From the NCBI GenBank assembly GCA_903868145.1, contig CAIPTY010000023.1, positions 1 to 64,000 of the forward strand: DNA of 64,000 nt, read 5' to 3'. The notes under the pieces are model-generated. The model made no database searches, was not told the origin of the DNA, and worked only from the letters and a program-made list of their open reading frames with translations. This DNA is from an uncultured Desulfuromonadales bacterium. Lineage in GTDB: Bacteria > Desulfobacterota > Desulfuromonadia > Geobacterales > Pseudopelobacteraceae. Shown piece by piece: positions 9,446 to 18,627 of the stretch. Positions within the stretch are counted from its first letter, which is position 1. Every line of letters begins with the position of its first letter. Both the position numbers and the translations under genes were made by a program.

Positions 9446-10834
9446 CTATCTGGTGCGTTTGTCCGGCCGCTCAATCTCGAACTTATCCAGCCGGTACTGC
9501 AGGGTCTTGTAGCTCATGCCCAGAAGGGGTGCCGCCTTGCCGATCACACCGTCGGCGCGCTCCATGGCCTTGACGATCAATCCCCGCTCCAGCGCCTCGA
9601 AGTCGATCCCCTCCGGCGGCAGTTCGATCGGGATGCCGCCGGGCATGGAATCGCCGGAGCTGACCTCAACCGGCAGGTCTGCCGGTTCTATATAGTTGCT
9701 TTCGGCCATCAGCACCGAACGTTCTACCACCGATTCCAGTTGACGGACGTTACCGGGCCAGGCGTAATTCATCAGCATTTTCAGGGCAGGTTTGGAGATG
9801 CCGTCTATGGGTATGCCGGAGACCTGGCTGTACTTTTTTACGAAGAACTCGGTCAGGGTTTTGACATCATTCCCCCGCTCCCGGAGGGGCGGAAGGTTGA
9901 TCCGAATGACGTTGAGGCGGTAGAAAAGATCCTCGCGGAAATTGCCCTTCCTGATCTCCTGCTCCAGCTCCCGGTTGGTGGCCGCCAGAATACGCACATC
10001 CAGCGGGAGATTGACCTTGCCTCCCACCCTCCGGATCTCCTTCTCCTGGATGGCGCGCAGCAGCTTGGCCTGCATGGCCACGTTCATCTCGCCAATCTCG
10101 TCCAGAAAAACCGTACCTTCATTAGCCGCCTCGAAGATCCCGATCTCCCGCGCGTTTGCCCCGGTAAAACTCCCTTTTTCATGACCGAACAGTTCACTCT
10201 CGATCAGGGTATCGGGGATTGCGGCGCAGTTGATGGCCAGGAAGGGCTTATCCCTGCGATTGCTGCCGTCATGGATGGCACGGGCGATGAGTTCCTTGCC
10301 GGTTCCGGATTCCCCGACGATCAGCACGCTCGAACTCGATGCGGCAATTTTGGAGACAACCCGGAAGACCTCCTTCATCTTGGGATGCTCGCCCTGAATG
10401 TGCGGTATGGGCTGGATCGCCTCCAGCCGTTTGCGAAGCACGCGGTTTTCGCGTATCAGCCCGATATGCTCCAGCGCCTTGCTGACCGCCAGTGTCAACT
10501 GTTCGCCTTCGATCGGTTTTTCGAGATAATTGAAGGCTCCTTTCTGGATTGCCTCCACAGCGGTTTTGATAGAGCCATGGGCCGTCATCATGACGATGCA
10601 CTGATCGGCATCGGCCTGCTGGACTATGTCGAGCAGATCCATGCCGGTCTGCCCCTGCATCATCAGGTCGGTCAGGATCAGGTCAAACTCCTGTTTCTCA
10701 AGAAGAGCAAGAGCTTCACGCACTCCTGAAGCCTCAGCAAGCTCATGCCCCTCTTTTTTGAGGGTCAGCATGATGATTTCTCGCTGGAGTTTCTCGTCAT
10801 CAACGATCAGTATCCTGCCTTTCTGCTCAGTCAC
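9446..10834 (-). CDS. NtrC-family sigma-54-dependent response regulator
   Basis: 462 residues with three domains. The receiver (about 1-120) has Asp12/Asp13, the phospho-acceptor Asp56 in LILTDLMM, and Lys106 in YLEKP. The AAA+ domain (about 145-380) has Walker A GESGTGKE (174-181), the sigma-54 contact loop as GSFTGA (221-226) instead of GAFTGA, and Walker B GTVFLDEIGEM. The C-terminal Fis-type HTH ends KAAPLLGMSYKTLQYRLDKF. It drives transcription with RpoN after phosphorylation by the adjacent kinase. The start is GTG 10834 with AGGAGG 8 nt upstream, lying directly next to the kinase stop TGA. The gene converges with the carbonic-anhydrase-like gene. Target promoters are not evident here. 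Confidence 0.96.
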   Translation of the reverse strand: MTEQKGRILIVDDEKLQREIIMLTLKKEGHELAEASGVREALALLEKQEFDLILTDLMMQGQTGMDLLDIVQQADADQCIVMMTAHGSIKTAVEAIQKGAFNYLEKPIEGEQLTLAVSKALEHIGLIRENRVLRKRLEAIQPIPHIQGEHPKMKEVFRVVSKIAASSSSVLIVGESGTGKELIARAIHDGSNRRDKPFLAINCAAIPDTLIESELFGHEKGSFTGANAREIGIFEAANEGTVFLDEIGEMNVAMQAKLLRAIQEKEIRRVGGKVNLPLDVRILAATNRELEQEIRKGNFREDLFYRLNVIRINLPPLRERGNDVKTLTEFFVKKYSQVSGIPIDGISKPALKMLMNYAWPGNVRQLESVVERSVLMAESNYIEPADLPVEVSSGDSMPGGIPIELPPEGIDFEALERGLIVKAMERADGVIGKAAPLLGMSYKTLQYRLDKFEIERPDKRTR

Positions 10835-12265
10835 TCAGCTTTCCTCCTGTCGCTCATGCTGAAGCGGCAGCAGCACCGTAAACGTAGTCCCCTCGCCCGG
10901 TCTGCTCGCAACAGCTATCGTCCCGCCGTGCTCTGTGATGATCCGCTCGGTGATGGCAAGCCCCAGACCGATGCCCACGTCCTTTGTCGTGAAATAGGGC
11001 TGGAATATCTTGGCCAGATCTTCCTCCCTGATGCCGCTGCCTTGATCTGAGAACGTCAGCCGCACTTGATGCGCCTCTTCTTCCCTGGCGGCTCCCAGAT
11101 GGATGACTCCGCCGTTGTTCATGGCCTGGGCTGCATTATTGAGGAAGTTCAGGATGCAGTTTCGCAGCATCTCCTGATCAACCCACAGGGGTGGGAGATC
11201 GGTGTCGATGGCCTGTTCAATCTTTATATTCTGCTCTGCCATGCGGTCGCTGACCAGCGGCAGAACCTTGGCCAGCAACTCACAGTACGGGATCAGCCCT
11301 CTGCGTAATTTGAGAGGTCTGCCGTAGTTCATGAAGTTTAGGACCATATAATTGGCACGGCGCACCTCCTCCTTGATCTTGTCGGTCAACTCCGTCAGTT
11401 CGGCGCATTTCTCGCCGCAGTTTGGAAGCATCTCGGCCTTGAGATGGTCGATGGCCAGACTGATGTAGTTGAGCGGATTGCGTATCTCATGTGCGATGCC
11501 CGATGCAAGCTGCCCGACCCGCGAAAGATGCTCTGCTTCATTGAGGCGTTTTTCCAGCACCTCCCGCTCGCGAAGTTTTTCAACCATGTTGTTGAAGCCT
11601 TCGGCCAGTTCACCGATCTCATCGTGGCTTGTCACCGGGATGGTCACAGAGAGGTCGCCCGCCGAAACCTTCTTGAAGTAGTTTACCAGGTTGTGTATCG
11701 GCAACGTATAGCGCTTGGCCAGGAAAATTGTCAGTGCGATGCCGACCGAAAAGATCATGCAGGTGGCAAACAGACGGCGGATGAAGTTTGCGTGCTGGAT
11801 GTCGCGGATATTGTCGAGCAGCATGTTGATCTGGACATAGCCAAGTTGTTCGTCGCCGACGATAACCGGCACGAGAACCTCGTACGGCCTCTGGGAGAGA
11901 ACCGTGGCGCCTTTGCTCTGTTGCGGGGCGGCATGCAGACCCTTTTCAAGCTTCTTGATCTCGCGTTTTTTGCCGATCTTCTCCGGATCGGAGGAATCGA
12001 TGATCTCCCCTTCGGTGTTGATGATGTTTATCTCGTTGATCCCTTTTTCGCGGGCCTTGAGGAGGTAATCGGTCAGGCGGGAGGTCTCTGCCTCGGAAGT
12101 AAGGTCCGCAATGCTCATCTGCACAGCCTTGGAAATCTCCTGCGAACTCTCCTGGATCTCGCTCACAAGGTCGTTCTGTGCATACTGGTTGAGAGTGAAA
12201 AGCGTCATCATGGCCAGGACCAGCAGAGAGAGCATGATGATGACAAGTTTGGCGTTGAGCTTCAT
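10835..12265 (-). CDS. Membrane sensor histidine kinase, partner of the NtrC-type regulator
   Basis: 476 residues. A transmembrane helix (about 5-25), a periplasmic sensor of about 140 residues, and a second helix (about 165-183) come first. A HAMP domain follows (about 184-238). HisKA has His259 in GIAHEIRNPLNYIS, and the HATPase domain has the N box NFLNNAAQAM, DQGSGI, and GIGLGLAITERIITEHGG. It autophosphorylates and transfers to the regulator encoded directly downstream in the same operon. The signal is unknown. The PNCGEKCAEL stretch just after the phospho-site helix holds two cysteines, which could be incidental or redox or metal sensitive. Confidence 0.95.
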   Translation of the reverse strand: MKLNAKLVIIMLSLLVLAMMTLFTLNQYAQNDLVSEIQESSQEISKAVQMSIADLTSEAETSRLTDYLLKAREKGINEINIINTEGEIIDSSDPEKIGKKREIKKLEKGLHAAPQQSKGATVLSQRPYEVLVPVIVGDEQLGYVQINMLLDNIRDIQHANFIRRLFATCMIFSVGIALTIFLAKRYTLPIHNLVNYFKKVSAGDLSVTIPVTSHDEIGELAEGFNNMVEKLREREVLEKRLNEAEHLSRVGQLASGIAHEIRNPLNYISLAIDHLKAEMLPNCGEKCAELTELTDKIKEEVRRANYMVLNFMNYGRPLKLRRGLIPYCELLAKVLPLVSDRMAEQNIKIEQAIDTDLPPLWVDQEMLRNCILNFLNNAAQAMNNGGVIHLGAAREEEAHQVRLTFSDQGSGIREEDLAKIFQPYFTTKDVGIGLGLAITERIITEHGGTIAVASRPGEGTTFTVLLPLQHERQEES

Positions 12266-12376
12266 GGGGACCTTTTGGAGCGGATTTTGAAAAAAAGTAT
12301 AGCGCAGGGTGGCAGGGGAAACAAGCGCTATCGATACCTCTGTTCAAACGGAGAAGTTGACACTTTGCGGGGAGGG

Positions 12377-13651
12377 ATGTTAATAAATCCTACCATGCGA
12401 ATTTTCCCCGGTACATCTCTCTTCGGTCTGGTGCTCGGACTGTCTCTGCTCCTGTCAGGATGCACCAGCCATGTCGCCCGCGAATGGCTGCCCTATCCAT
12501 TGACCAACGAGAGTTTTGGCCGGGAGGTCAAGGTCGTCACCATCCCGCTTCCGGTGATCGCCTCCAGCCCCAACGAGGGTATAACCGCCGGTGCCCTGGC
12601 CGCCTTCCTGCTTCATGACAGCAAAGATGACATCAGTACGCTTGCGGCCGCGCAGGTCAATTACAATAAGAACTTCGGCATATCCTCCTCATTATACGGT
12701 GCCTTTTATCCGCAGCCCGACCGCTCATGGGAAATAAACATCTCCAAATCAACCAAGGTCAACCAGGATTACGAAATCAAGCTTCGTGACAAGACGCTGG
12801 CAGGGGGACAGGTTGAAGTCAACCTCTTCGCCTTTGGCTTTAGTGACGGCTCGGCCCGTTTTTTTGGATTTGAGGCCAAGACGCCCAAGCAGCGGGAAAC
12901 AAATTATAATGATCAGGAGATCGGTTTCAATCTCTCCGCCGGCTACGACATCGGGCACCATCTCCAGATCGTGGTGGGTGAGCGCTATCGCGACGTGGAG
13001 ATCAAACAGGGCGCAGTCACCAGCGTTCCCTTTATCCGTGACCGTTTCAAGGAAAATCGTATTCCGGGCATAAACGGATTCGTGGCTCATGCCCAGCGTC
13101 TCGCGGTGGTATACAGCACGCTGGATTCGCTGACCATGCCGACTTTTGGAGGTTATGCGCGGGCATCGGTGGAAAATAGTTCAAAACTTTTCGGGAGTTC
13201 CGCCGATTACCGCCATTACGAGGGGGAGGTCAAGGGCTTCATTCCCCTGGATGATGCCCGCTACATAAGCGTCTTCCGTTTGATGTACAACCAGACGCTC
13301 GGAGATAAAGTGCCTTTTCTGGAGCAGAGTATCCTCGGTGGAGAAAACAGCCTGCGGGGCTACGGTCGCAATCGCTTTATAGATAACAGCTTTTTCCTGC
13401 TGAATCTCGAAGAGCGCATCCGGCTTTTCCGCTGGGAAATTTTCAACGTAAAAGCTGACTGGGAGCTGGCGCCCTTCATAGACCTGGGAGCTGTCATGGA
13501 AAGACTCGACAAGGCAAAATCCAGTCAGTTCGAGTTTAATCCCGGTATTGGACTACGGGCAGTGGTGCGTCCGAACATCGTCGGCCGCATTGACGTAGGC
13601 ATCGGGCATGACGGACCGGCCGTGTTTGTGGGCCTGGGGTATCCGTTTTAA
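12377..13651 (+). CDS. Omp85/BamA-TamA family outer-membrane barrel with lipobox
   Basis: About 424 residues. The N-terminus has a hydrophobic signal ending in LSLLLSGC, a lipoprotein signal-peptidase II site. After about 25 residues the protein is a C-terminal barrel: beta-strand-rich sequence with ENSLRGYGRNRF, matching the conserved RGY/RGF loop motif of Omp85 proteins, and a final strand ending VFVGLGYPF with terminal Phe. There is no room for POTRA domains. The start is uncertain: ATG 12377 sits right after GGGGAGGG, while ATG 12395 gives a shorter signal. It diverges from the kinase gene and its stop overlaps the ABC exporter stop by 4 nt. Function is unknown; it may be a surface-antigen-type barrel. 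Confidence 0.8.
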   Translation: MLINPTMRIFPGTSLFGLVLGLSLLLSGCTSHVAREWLPYPLTNESFGREVKVVTIPLPVIASSPNEGITAGALAAFLLHDSKDDISTLAAAQVNYNKNFGISSSLYGAFYPQPDRSWEINISKSTKVNQDYEIKLRDKTLAGGQVEVNLFAFGFSDGSARFFGFEAKTPKQRETNYNDQEIGFNLSAGYDIGHHLQIVVGERYRDVEIKQGAVTSVPFIRDRFKENRIPGINGFVAHAQRLAVVYSTLDSLTMPTFGGYARASVENSSKLFGSSADYRHYEGEVKGFIPLDDARYISVFRLMYNQTLGDKVPFLEQSILGGENSLRGYGRNRFIDNSFFLLNLEERIRLFRWEIFNVKADWELAPFIDLGAVMERLDKAKSSQFEFNPGIGLRAVVRPNIVGRIDVGIGHDGPAVFVGLGYPF

Positions 13652-15354
13652 GCCCCCAATTCCTCCTGCAACCGCTGCATGCGGCTCATCCCGGCGTAAA
13701 TCCCCCCCCTCGTCAGCAGTTCGTCCGGTCGTCCCTCTTCTACAATTGCTCCCTCTTTGAGCACGATAACCCGATCACAGTCACGGAAGGCAGAGACCCG
13801 CTGCGAGACGATCAGCACGGTACGGTTGCTGTAGAACGTACCCAGCTCACCCAGAATCTCATCCTCCCGCCCGGCATCCACCGCCGAGAGCGGATCGTCC
13901 AGCAGCAGTATCGACGGATCGGTGGCCAGGGCACGTGCAATGGCAAGACGCTGTTTCTGGCCTCCCGACAGCGCCACACCCCTTTCCCCCACCAGCGTAT
14001 CCAGACCATCATGAAATTTCTGAACATCTTCGGAAAAACCTGCCTGACGAGACACACGCGCGATTGTGTCAGTATCCTGATCCATCAACCCATATCCGAT
14101 ATTCTCCCGTATGCTGCGTGAAAAGAGGAATGCTTCCTGGGGGACATACCCGATCAGTTGCCGCAGACTGGTCAGGCTGATACGGTTGACATCTCTGCCG
14201 TCGATAAAGATCATGCCGTTTTGCGCCGGAAGCAGACGCGGTATCAGTCTGATCAGGGTCGATTTTCCGCTGCCCACCGCCCCGGTAATTCCCAGTTTTT
14301 CACCGGCTGCAACGCGGAACGATATTCCGTTCAGAACCTGATTGCCTTCAAAGGCGAAGGTCGCATCACGAAACTCGATCCCGCTCTTCACCTCCGAGAC
14401 CGTTTCGGCATCGGAGGGATCTTCCACCTCGGCCCGGGAGGTCAGGATGAAGGCCAGTCGAGACATTGAGGCTGCCCCGCGTTGTGCCAGGGTCAGTATC
14501 CAGCCCATCACGGCTGTCGGCCAGACCAGCATGGCCAGATAGCCGCTGAAAGCGACGAAATCCCCCAGACTGATACTGCCGGTGATCACCAGACGCCCTC
14601 CGACAAACAGGACGATCAGTGTTCCGGCTCCGGTCGCTGCGGCAATAACCGGAATAACCAGCCCCCGAAGGCGTGCCAGGCGGAGATTGGATTTCAGGTA
14701 GCGGTCGCCGGTCAGGCCGAACTGCTCCTGAACATGCTCTTCACGGCAATAGGATTTAATCAGGCGTATCGCCGATACGGACTCTTCAGCCTGGTTGGAC
14801 AACCTTGCCAGCTCCTCCTGAGCTTCCAGAGATCTTTGAAACAGACGCCTGCTTATCTTTTTGACAAGCAGCACCATCAAGGGGAAAGGGAGTATCGCCC
14901 AGAATGTCAGCCAGGGATTTATGCGAAGCATCAGGGTCACGCTGGCCAGATAGATAATGACGGTGTTGACGGCGCTCATGGCGCCGAAGCCGGTCAGCAT
15001 GCGGACATTGGTCAGATCATTGGCAAAGCGGGACAGAATGTCACCGGTCCGGCTGTTGGAGAAAAAATGCTGGTCAAGCAGCATCAGGCGCTGGAACAGA
15101 TCTTCGCGAATGCGGAACTCGATGATGCGGGCGGCATTGAGGATGCTGGTGCGGGAGAAAATACGGGTAACGCAGTGCAGCGAGGCCAGGAGCAGGATGC
15201 ATATCGAACAGGTGGTCGGAGAAAAACGGGCCGCCTGCGGGTACTGCAGCCCATCAACGGCCAGTTTCATGAACCAGGGGATAAGCAGAGCCAATCCATT
15301 GGTTGCACAGAGGAAAAAACAGCCGACGGCATAGCGTCGGCGGAGGTTACGCAT
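13648..15354 (-). CDS. ABC exporter half-transporter (MsbA/MdlA type)
   Basis: 568 residues: a six-helix transmembrane domain (about 1-310) then one nucleotide-binding domain with Walker A TGAVGSGKST, signature LSGGQKQRLAIARAL, and Walker B SILLLDDPLSAVD. Such half-transporters work as dimers and export lipids, peptides or drugs. The substrate cannot be told. The first helix starts abruptly in comparison with relatives, and the frame stays open upstream with matching residues (about 10-15 codons). No usual start codon is available there, so the true start may be non-standard. The gene is 52 nt downstream of the large unknown gene and probably co-transcribed with it. Confidence 0.92.
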   Translation of the reverse strand: MRNLRRRYAVGCFFLCATNGLALLIPWFMKLAVDGLQYPQAARFSPTTCSICILLLASLHCVTRIFSRTSILNAARIIEFRIREDLFQRLMLLDQHFFSNSRTGDILSRFANDLTNVRMLTGFGAMSAVNTVIIYLASVTLMLRINPWLTFWAILPFPLMVLLVKKISRRLFQRSLEAQEELARLSNQAEESVSAIRLIKSYCREEHVQEQFGLTGDRYLKSNLRLARLRGLVIPVIAAATGAGTLIVLFVGGRLVITGSISLGDFVAFSGYLAMLVWPTAVMGWILTLAQRGAASMSRLAFILTSRAEVEDPSDAETVSEVKSGIEFRDATFAFEGNQVLNGISFRVAAGEKLGITGAVGSGKSTLIRLIPRLLPAQNGMIFIDGRDVNRISLTSLRQLIGYVPQEAFLFSRSIRENIGYGLMDQDTDTIARVSRQAGFSEDVQKFHDGLDTLVGERGVALSGGQKQRLAIARALATDPSILLLDDPLSAVDAGREDEILGELGTFYSNRTVLIVSQRVSAFRDCDRVIVLKEGAIVEEGRPDELLTRGGIYAGMSRMQRLQEELGA

Positions 15355-15406
15355 GTACGTATACAGGAGGGCGAGATCGTGGATGGCCGATACTCCAGAC
15401 GGAACC

Positions 15407-17248
15407 TTAACTCAGACCTTTGCGGATCTGGTACAACTCCTCCATATCCATGTCATTCTTCTCGTAGTACTCGCGCTCCAGTTCTTCAACATAGAAACGA
15501 TCCAGCCCGGAGTTCGTAAGAAAATCCTCTCGTAGCCCGATATTCCGGTCGGCAATGATCGAGGGGAGCAGGGTGTGCAGGTACATGACCTCTTTTTTTA
15601 TGGTGATGATGGTTTCGTTGAAGACATTATCGGGGATGTCGCTCGTGATGCTCCTCTTGGTCTTGAGCTCTTCGGTAACTTCACGGCGCAGCGCCTCCTG
15701 ATCAGCCTTTGTCGCAAATTTGGAATAGAAGTTCCGGATGCGGTCACGAACCTGTTCGTAGAGAATCAGGGAGATGCGCTCCTCATGGTCGATCTCCAGG
15801 AGACGCCTGTTGAGTTCCTCAATGGTTCCGGTTCGGGCTTCAACAGCGTCAAGACCATCAAGCAGGGTTCGTACCTTGAGACGGCCAAAGCGCCCCAGAT
15901 AGGCGTTCTCAAAGAGTTCACGGATAAACAGCTCCTCAAAACTGCCCTGCATCAGGTTGTCGAAGGCAGCCCGGTGTTCCAGCAGTCCTCGCAGCATCTC
16001 CTCGTCAATCTTCACGTTCTCCATGAATGCCAGCTGGCTGATCATGTTTGAAACGCTGTCAAAACGGTCAAGATAGGTTATGACGTAGGAGAAACCATCC
16101 AGCAGGGAGGGGTCTGCGCCATCACGGATCTTTTCATCGCAGTCCTTGCTGGCATCCAGCATCAACTGGTCGAAGGTATGATCACGGTTCTCCATGGCCA
16201 TTTTCTTCGACCGGATCAAGGCCAGCATGTCATCGCGGTTTATCAGGCTCACGATGTCCTTCTCCCGCAGGAAGATCCCTTCAAGCACCTGGCGGGTTGC
16301 CGCGATATAATCCTGCTCCTCCTGGTTGACCAGATTGCGCCCTTTTTTGAGCATCTCGTCCAGGGTGTAGAACAGGGCGCCGGGAATCTTGTTGCGCACG
16401 GATAGCGTTTTGAGGCGCGTCAGGCGGGCGTTGTCCAGATGGCTGACTTCCCCCTTTGCATTGCAGGCCAGAAGGATGGTGCGATATTCGTCAACTATGC
16501 GCTTGTTGGCCGGGTGACGGTACATGACGTCAATCCGCATGCGCTCCTGCTGGTAGCGGTCAATCCTGTTGTCCGCAGCCAGCTTGATAAGGTGCGTAAA
16601 GTTGTCGTCGGATATTTTCTTGGAGCGGAAATAGTACTGGCGGAACAGTTCGCGGTACTCGCGGTGGTGGCGGTTGATCAGTTTGATGACGAACAGTTGT
16701 GCGGATTCATCGTTGAGCAGGGGGAACAGTTCCCCGATCAGGGCATCGTCGCGCTCCTGCCCCACCGACTCGGAGCGTTTGATGAGCTTGCCGATCTTTC
16801 TGACCAGTTCTTCCTGCTGGTTCTTAACCTTCCGCGAAAGCTGGCTCGAGTGTACAAAGAAGAAGTAATTGCAGACGGCATTGCCTTCGAAGAAGATATT
16901 ATCGTAACTCTCCCGGCCATTGGTGCGGTCGCTGAAACTGATCGGACCCGCAGCGTCATCGGATCGGGCTCCGTACATCACCAGGCGGTTGATGATCTCG
17001 GGTTTGGCGATGTCTGAGGAGGGCTGGTCGACACCGAACATGTACTCGCAGAAAAAGCCGCCATTGCCCTGGTAGGAGATCCCCTCGGAAGCGATGATGA
17101 ACTCGTTGCCGGGGGAGAAGATCCGCACCTGATTTTCCTCCTGGGCGATGTTGAAAAAATAGCGCTGACAGGCTTCCATCCCTGCAACCATGGCAAAGTA
17201 TTCTATATGCTCGGCGGCCTGACCATGAAGCCTGATGTCTTTATGCAT
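15407..17248 (-). CDS. Unknown conserved-looking protein, 613 aa
   Basis: I do not recognise this family. The protein is soluble, with no signal peptide, highly charged and largely alpha-helical. It has a Phe/Tyr-rich N-terminal part (residues 1-130, with IEYFAMVAGMEACQRYFFN and GNGGFFCEYMFG), followed by a long helical region with many Arg, Glu and Asp. A middle stretch, QQEELVRKIGKLIKRSE, suggests coiled coil. Its start overlaps the hydrolase gene by 8 nt and the exporter gene follows, so it belongs to a three-gene leftward operon. It could be a cytoplasmic structural or signalling protein. No catalytic motif is visible. Confidence 0.8.
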   Translation of the reverse strand: MHKDIRLHGQAAEHIEYFAMVAGMEACQRYFFNIAQEENQVRIFSPGNEFIIASEGISYQGNGGFFCEYMFGVDQPSSDIAKPEIINRLVMYGARSDDAAGPISFSDRTNGRESYDNIFFEGNAVCNYFFFVHSSQLSRKVKNQQEELVRKIGKLIKRSESVGQERDDALIGELFPLLNDESAQLFVIKLINRHHREYRELFRQYYFRSKKISDDNFTHLIKLAADNRIDRYQQERMRIDVMYRHPANKRIVDEYRTILLACNAKGEVSHLDNARLTRLKTLSVRNKIPGALFYTLDEMLKKGRNLVNQEEQDYIAATRQVLEGIFLREKDIVSLINRDDMLALIRSKKMAMENRDHTFDQLMLDASKDCDEKIRDGADPSLLDGFSYVITYLDRFDSVSNMISQLAFMENVKIDEEMLRGLLEHRAAFDNLMQGSFEELFIRELFENAYLGRFGRLKVRTLLDGLDAVEARTGTIEELNRRLLEIDHEERISLILYEQVRDRIRNFYSKFATKADQEALRREVTEELKTKRSITSDIPDNVFNETIITIKKEVMYLHTLLPSIIADRNIGLREDFLTNSGLDRFYVEELEREYYEKNDMDMEELYQIRKGLS

Positions 17249-18032
17249 GGCTTCCCCCGGCCTGCGCTTCGATGGCGGTTATGTCGAACGTCATTCCGTC
17301 ACGGGCAAATTCATACCCGGGGGGGAGCTTGGCGCCATCGGAAAATAGGACGTCATGTGTAAGGTGGGTCAACACGGTGCGCTCCGGTTTCAGGGGCAAA
17401 GTTGCTGTTATAACGGCTTCAATATTAAAGTGGAACGGGTGCGGATTCCAGCGCAACCCGTCAATTACCAGAAGCTCAAGACCCTCCAGCATGGCCAGCG
17501 ACGAATCGGGAAGCCCGCTGCAGTCGGTCAGGTAGGCAAAGTTCCCAATGCGATACCCCATGGCAGATGTCCTGCCATGTTCCAGCGGAATCGGGATAAT
17601 CGTCAGACCGAACAACTTAAAGGTGCCGGATATTTCATGGGGCTCAAGCAGCGGAGTGTAGCCGGAGCCTTCAAGTTCGTGAAAGATATACCCGAAGCCC
17701 GACAGCAGGGTATCGAGCGTGTCCGGCGACCCGAAACAGGGGATAATCTCCTTATGCAGGAAATAAAACCCGCGCAGGTCATCGATGCCGTTGACATGGT
17801 CGGCGTGGGAGTGGGTAAAAAGAACCGCATCGACCCGCTCGATACCTTCGCGCAAGGCTTGGAAACGGAGATCCGGTGAGGCGTCAATCAGGATATTCCG
17901 CCCGTTTTGTCTCACAAGCAGGGAAGCACGTGTACGTTTGTCGCGCTCATCATTCGAGGAACAGCCCCGACAGGTGCATCCAACCATCGGCACACCGGTA
18001 GATGTCCCGCTCCCCAGAATGGTAACCTTCAT
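17241..18032 (-). CDS. MBL-fold metallohydrolase (PhnP-like)
   Basis: 263 residues with the metallo-beta-lactamase signature THSHADHVNG (His74, His76, Asp78, His79) and further metal-ligand candidates in IPLEHG, YLTDCSG and VLTHLTHD. The N-terminus LGSGTSTGVPMVGCTCRGC, with a Cys pair, resembles PhnP-type cyclic phosphodiesterases. Members cut phosphodiester bonds in small molecules, and no phn genes are nearby. It is the first gene of a leftward operon with the 613-aa protein and the ABC exporter. The last 8 nt overlap the next start. Confidence 0.88.
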   Translation of the reverse strand: MKVTILGSGTSTGVPMVGCTCRGCSSNDERDKRTRASLLVRQNGRNILIDASPDLRFQALREGIERVDAVLFTHSHADHVNGIDDLRGFYFLHKEIIPCFGSPDTLDTLLSGFGYIFHELEGSGYTPLLEPHEISGTFKLFGLTIIPIPLEHGRTSAMGYRIGNFAYLTDCSGLPDSSLAMLEGLELLVIDGLRWNPHPFHFNIEAVITATLPLKPERTVLTHLTHDVLFSDGAKLPPGYEFARDGMTFDITAIEAQAGGSHA

Positions 18033-18175
18033 GTCGCACCTTTCCTGCCGCCTGTAAATTAATAGCAGAAATGGACAGAGCAGGCAAGGCGGTTTTCAGT
18101 GTTGCAGCTGAGCGGTCATTGTGCCATCTCAGGCAGCTTGCTTTTCGCAGGCCGGATCAACCGGAAATAAACACC

Positions 18176-18203
18176 TTGACGGGAAACCGCCCAAGCGTCT
18201 AAT
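18176..18203 (+). promoter_or_regulatory. Sigma-70-type promoter of the small exported protein
   Basis: TTGACG (18176-18181), a 16-nt spacer, and TCTAAT (18198-18203, five of six consensus bases). The ATG is 39 nt further on. The rest of 18033-18242 shows no gene. Confidence 0.55.
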
Positions 18204-18242
18204 CTGCGGCATGCGGTACAAACCACTATCGGGAGGTTGAGG

Positions 18243-18530
18243 ATGAAGAAGGGAATTCTTGCTGTATGCGCTCTGCTGCTGTATGCGTCTGTTGCTGTTG
18301 CTGCTCCCAAGAGCTATCAGGTGACGGGTCCGGTACTGGAAGTAAAGGATGATCTGATAGTTGTCCAGAAGGGTAGCGAGAAATGGGAGATTGCACGGGA
18401 TAAAGACGTCAAGGTCACCGGTGAACTGAAGGTCGGTTCCAAGGTGACGGTGTTTTATACCATGAAGGCTGTCTCTGTTGAAGGCAAGGCGGATGCGAAG
18501 GCGAAGGCAGAGCCCAAAAAGAAGAAATAG
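18243..18530 (+). CDS. Small exported basic protein (95 aa)
   Basis: A signal peptide (MKKGILAVCALLLYASVAVA, cleavage after AVA) precedes a mature part of about 75 residues. The mature part resembles a small beta-barrel: VTGPVLEVKDDLIVVQKG, WEIARD, and GSKVTVFYTMKAVSVEG. The C-terminus is a low-complexity Lys/Ala tail ending in PKKKK. The pattern is like the periplasmic OB-like or DUF5666-type small proteins found in Geobacter, but I cannot name a family. ATG 18243 has GGGAGG 7 nt upstream. It is a single-gene unit between its own promoter and terminator. Confidence 0.85.
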   Translation: MKKGILAVCALLLYASVAVAAPKSYQVTGPVLEVKDDLIVVQKGSEKWEIARDKDVKVTGELKVGSKVTVFYTMKAVSVEGKADAKAKAEPKKKK

Positions 18531-18548
18531 GCTGGAAAACTAGGTGAG

Positions 18549-18586
18549 AGGCCGCTCAAACCGATCAGGAAGGGCGGCCTTTTTTA
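18549..18586 (+). terminator. Rho-independent terminator
   Basis: AGGCCGC (18549-18555) pairs with GCGGCCT (18574-18580) and is followed by TTTTTT. It lies 18 nt after the stop of the small exported protein gene. Confidence 0.8.
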
Positions 18587-18627
18587 TGCGTCCGCAGGCT
18601 CTCCGTCTTGACAGCAGATCATCCGAT

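Noticed and set aside
9428-10729. 433-codon frame antisense to the NtrC-type regulator
   Set aside because: It mirrors the high-GC third-position pattern of the regulator and encodes nothing recognisable.
11444-12376. Long rightward open frame in front of the Omp85-like gene
   Set aside because: It is antisense to the histidine kinase, has no family similarity, and the barrel gene's own signal peptide begins at 12377/12395.
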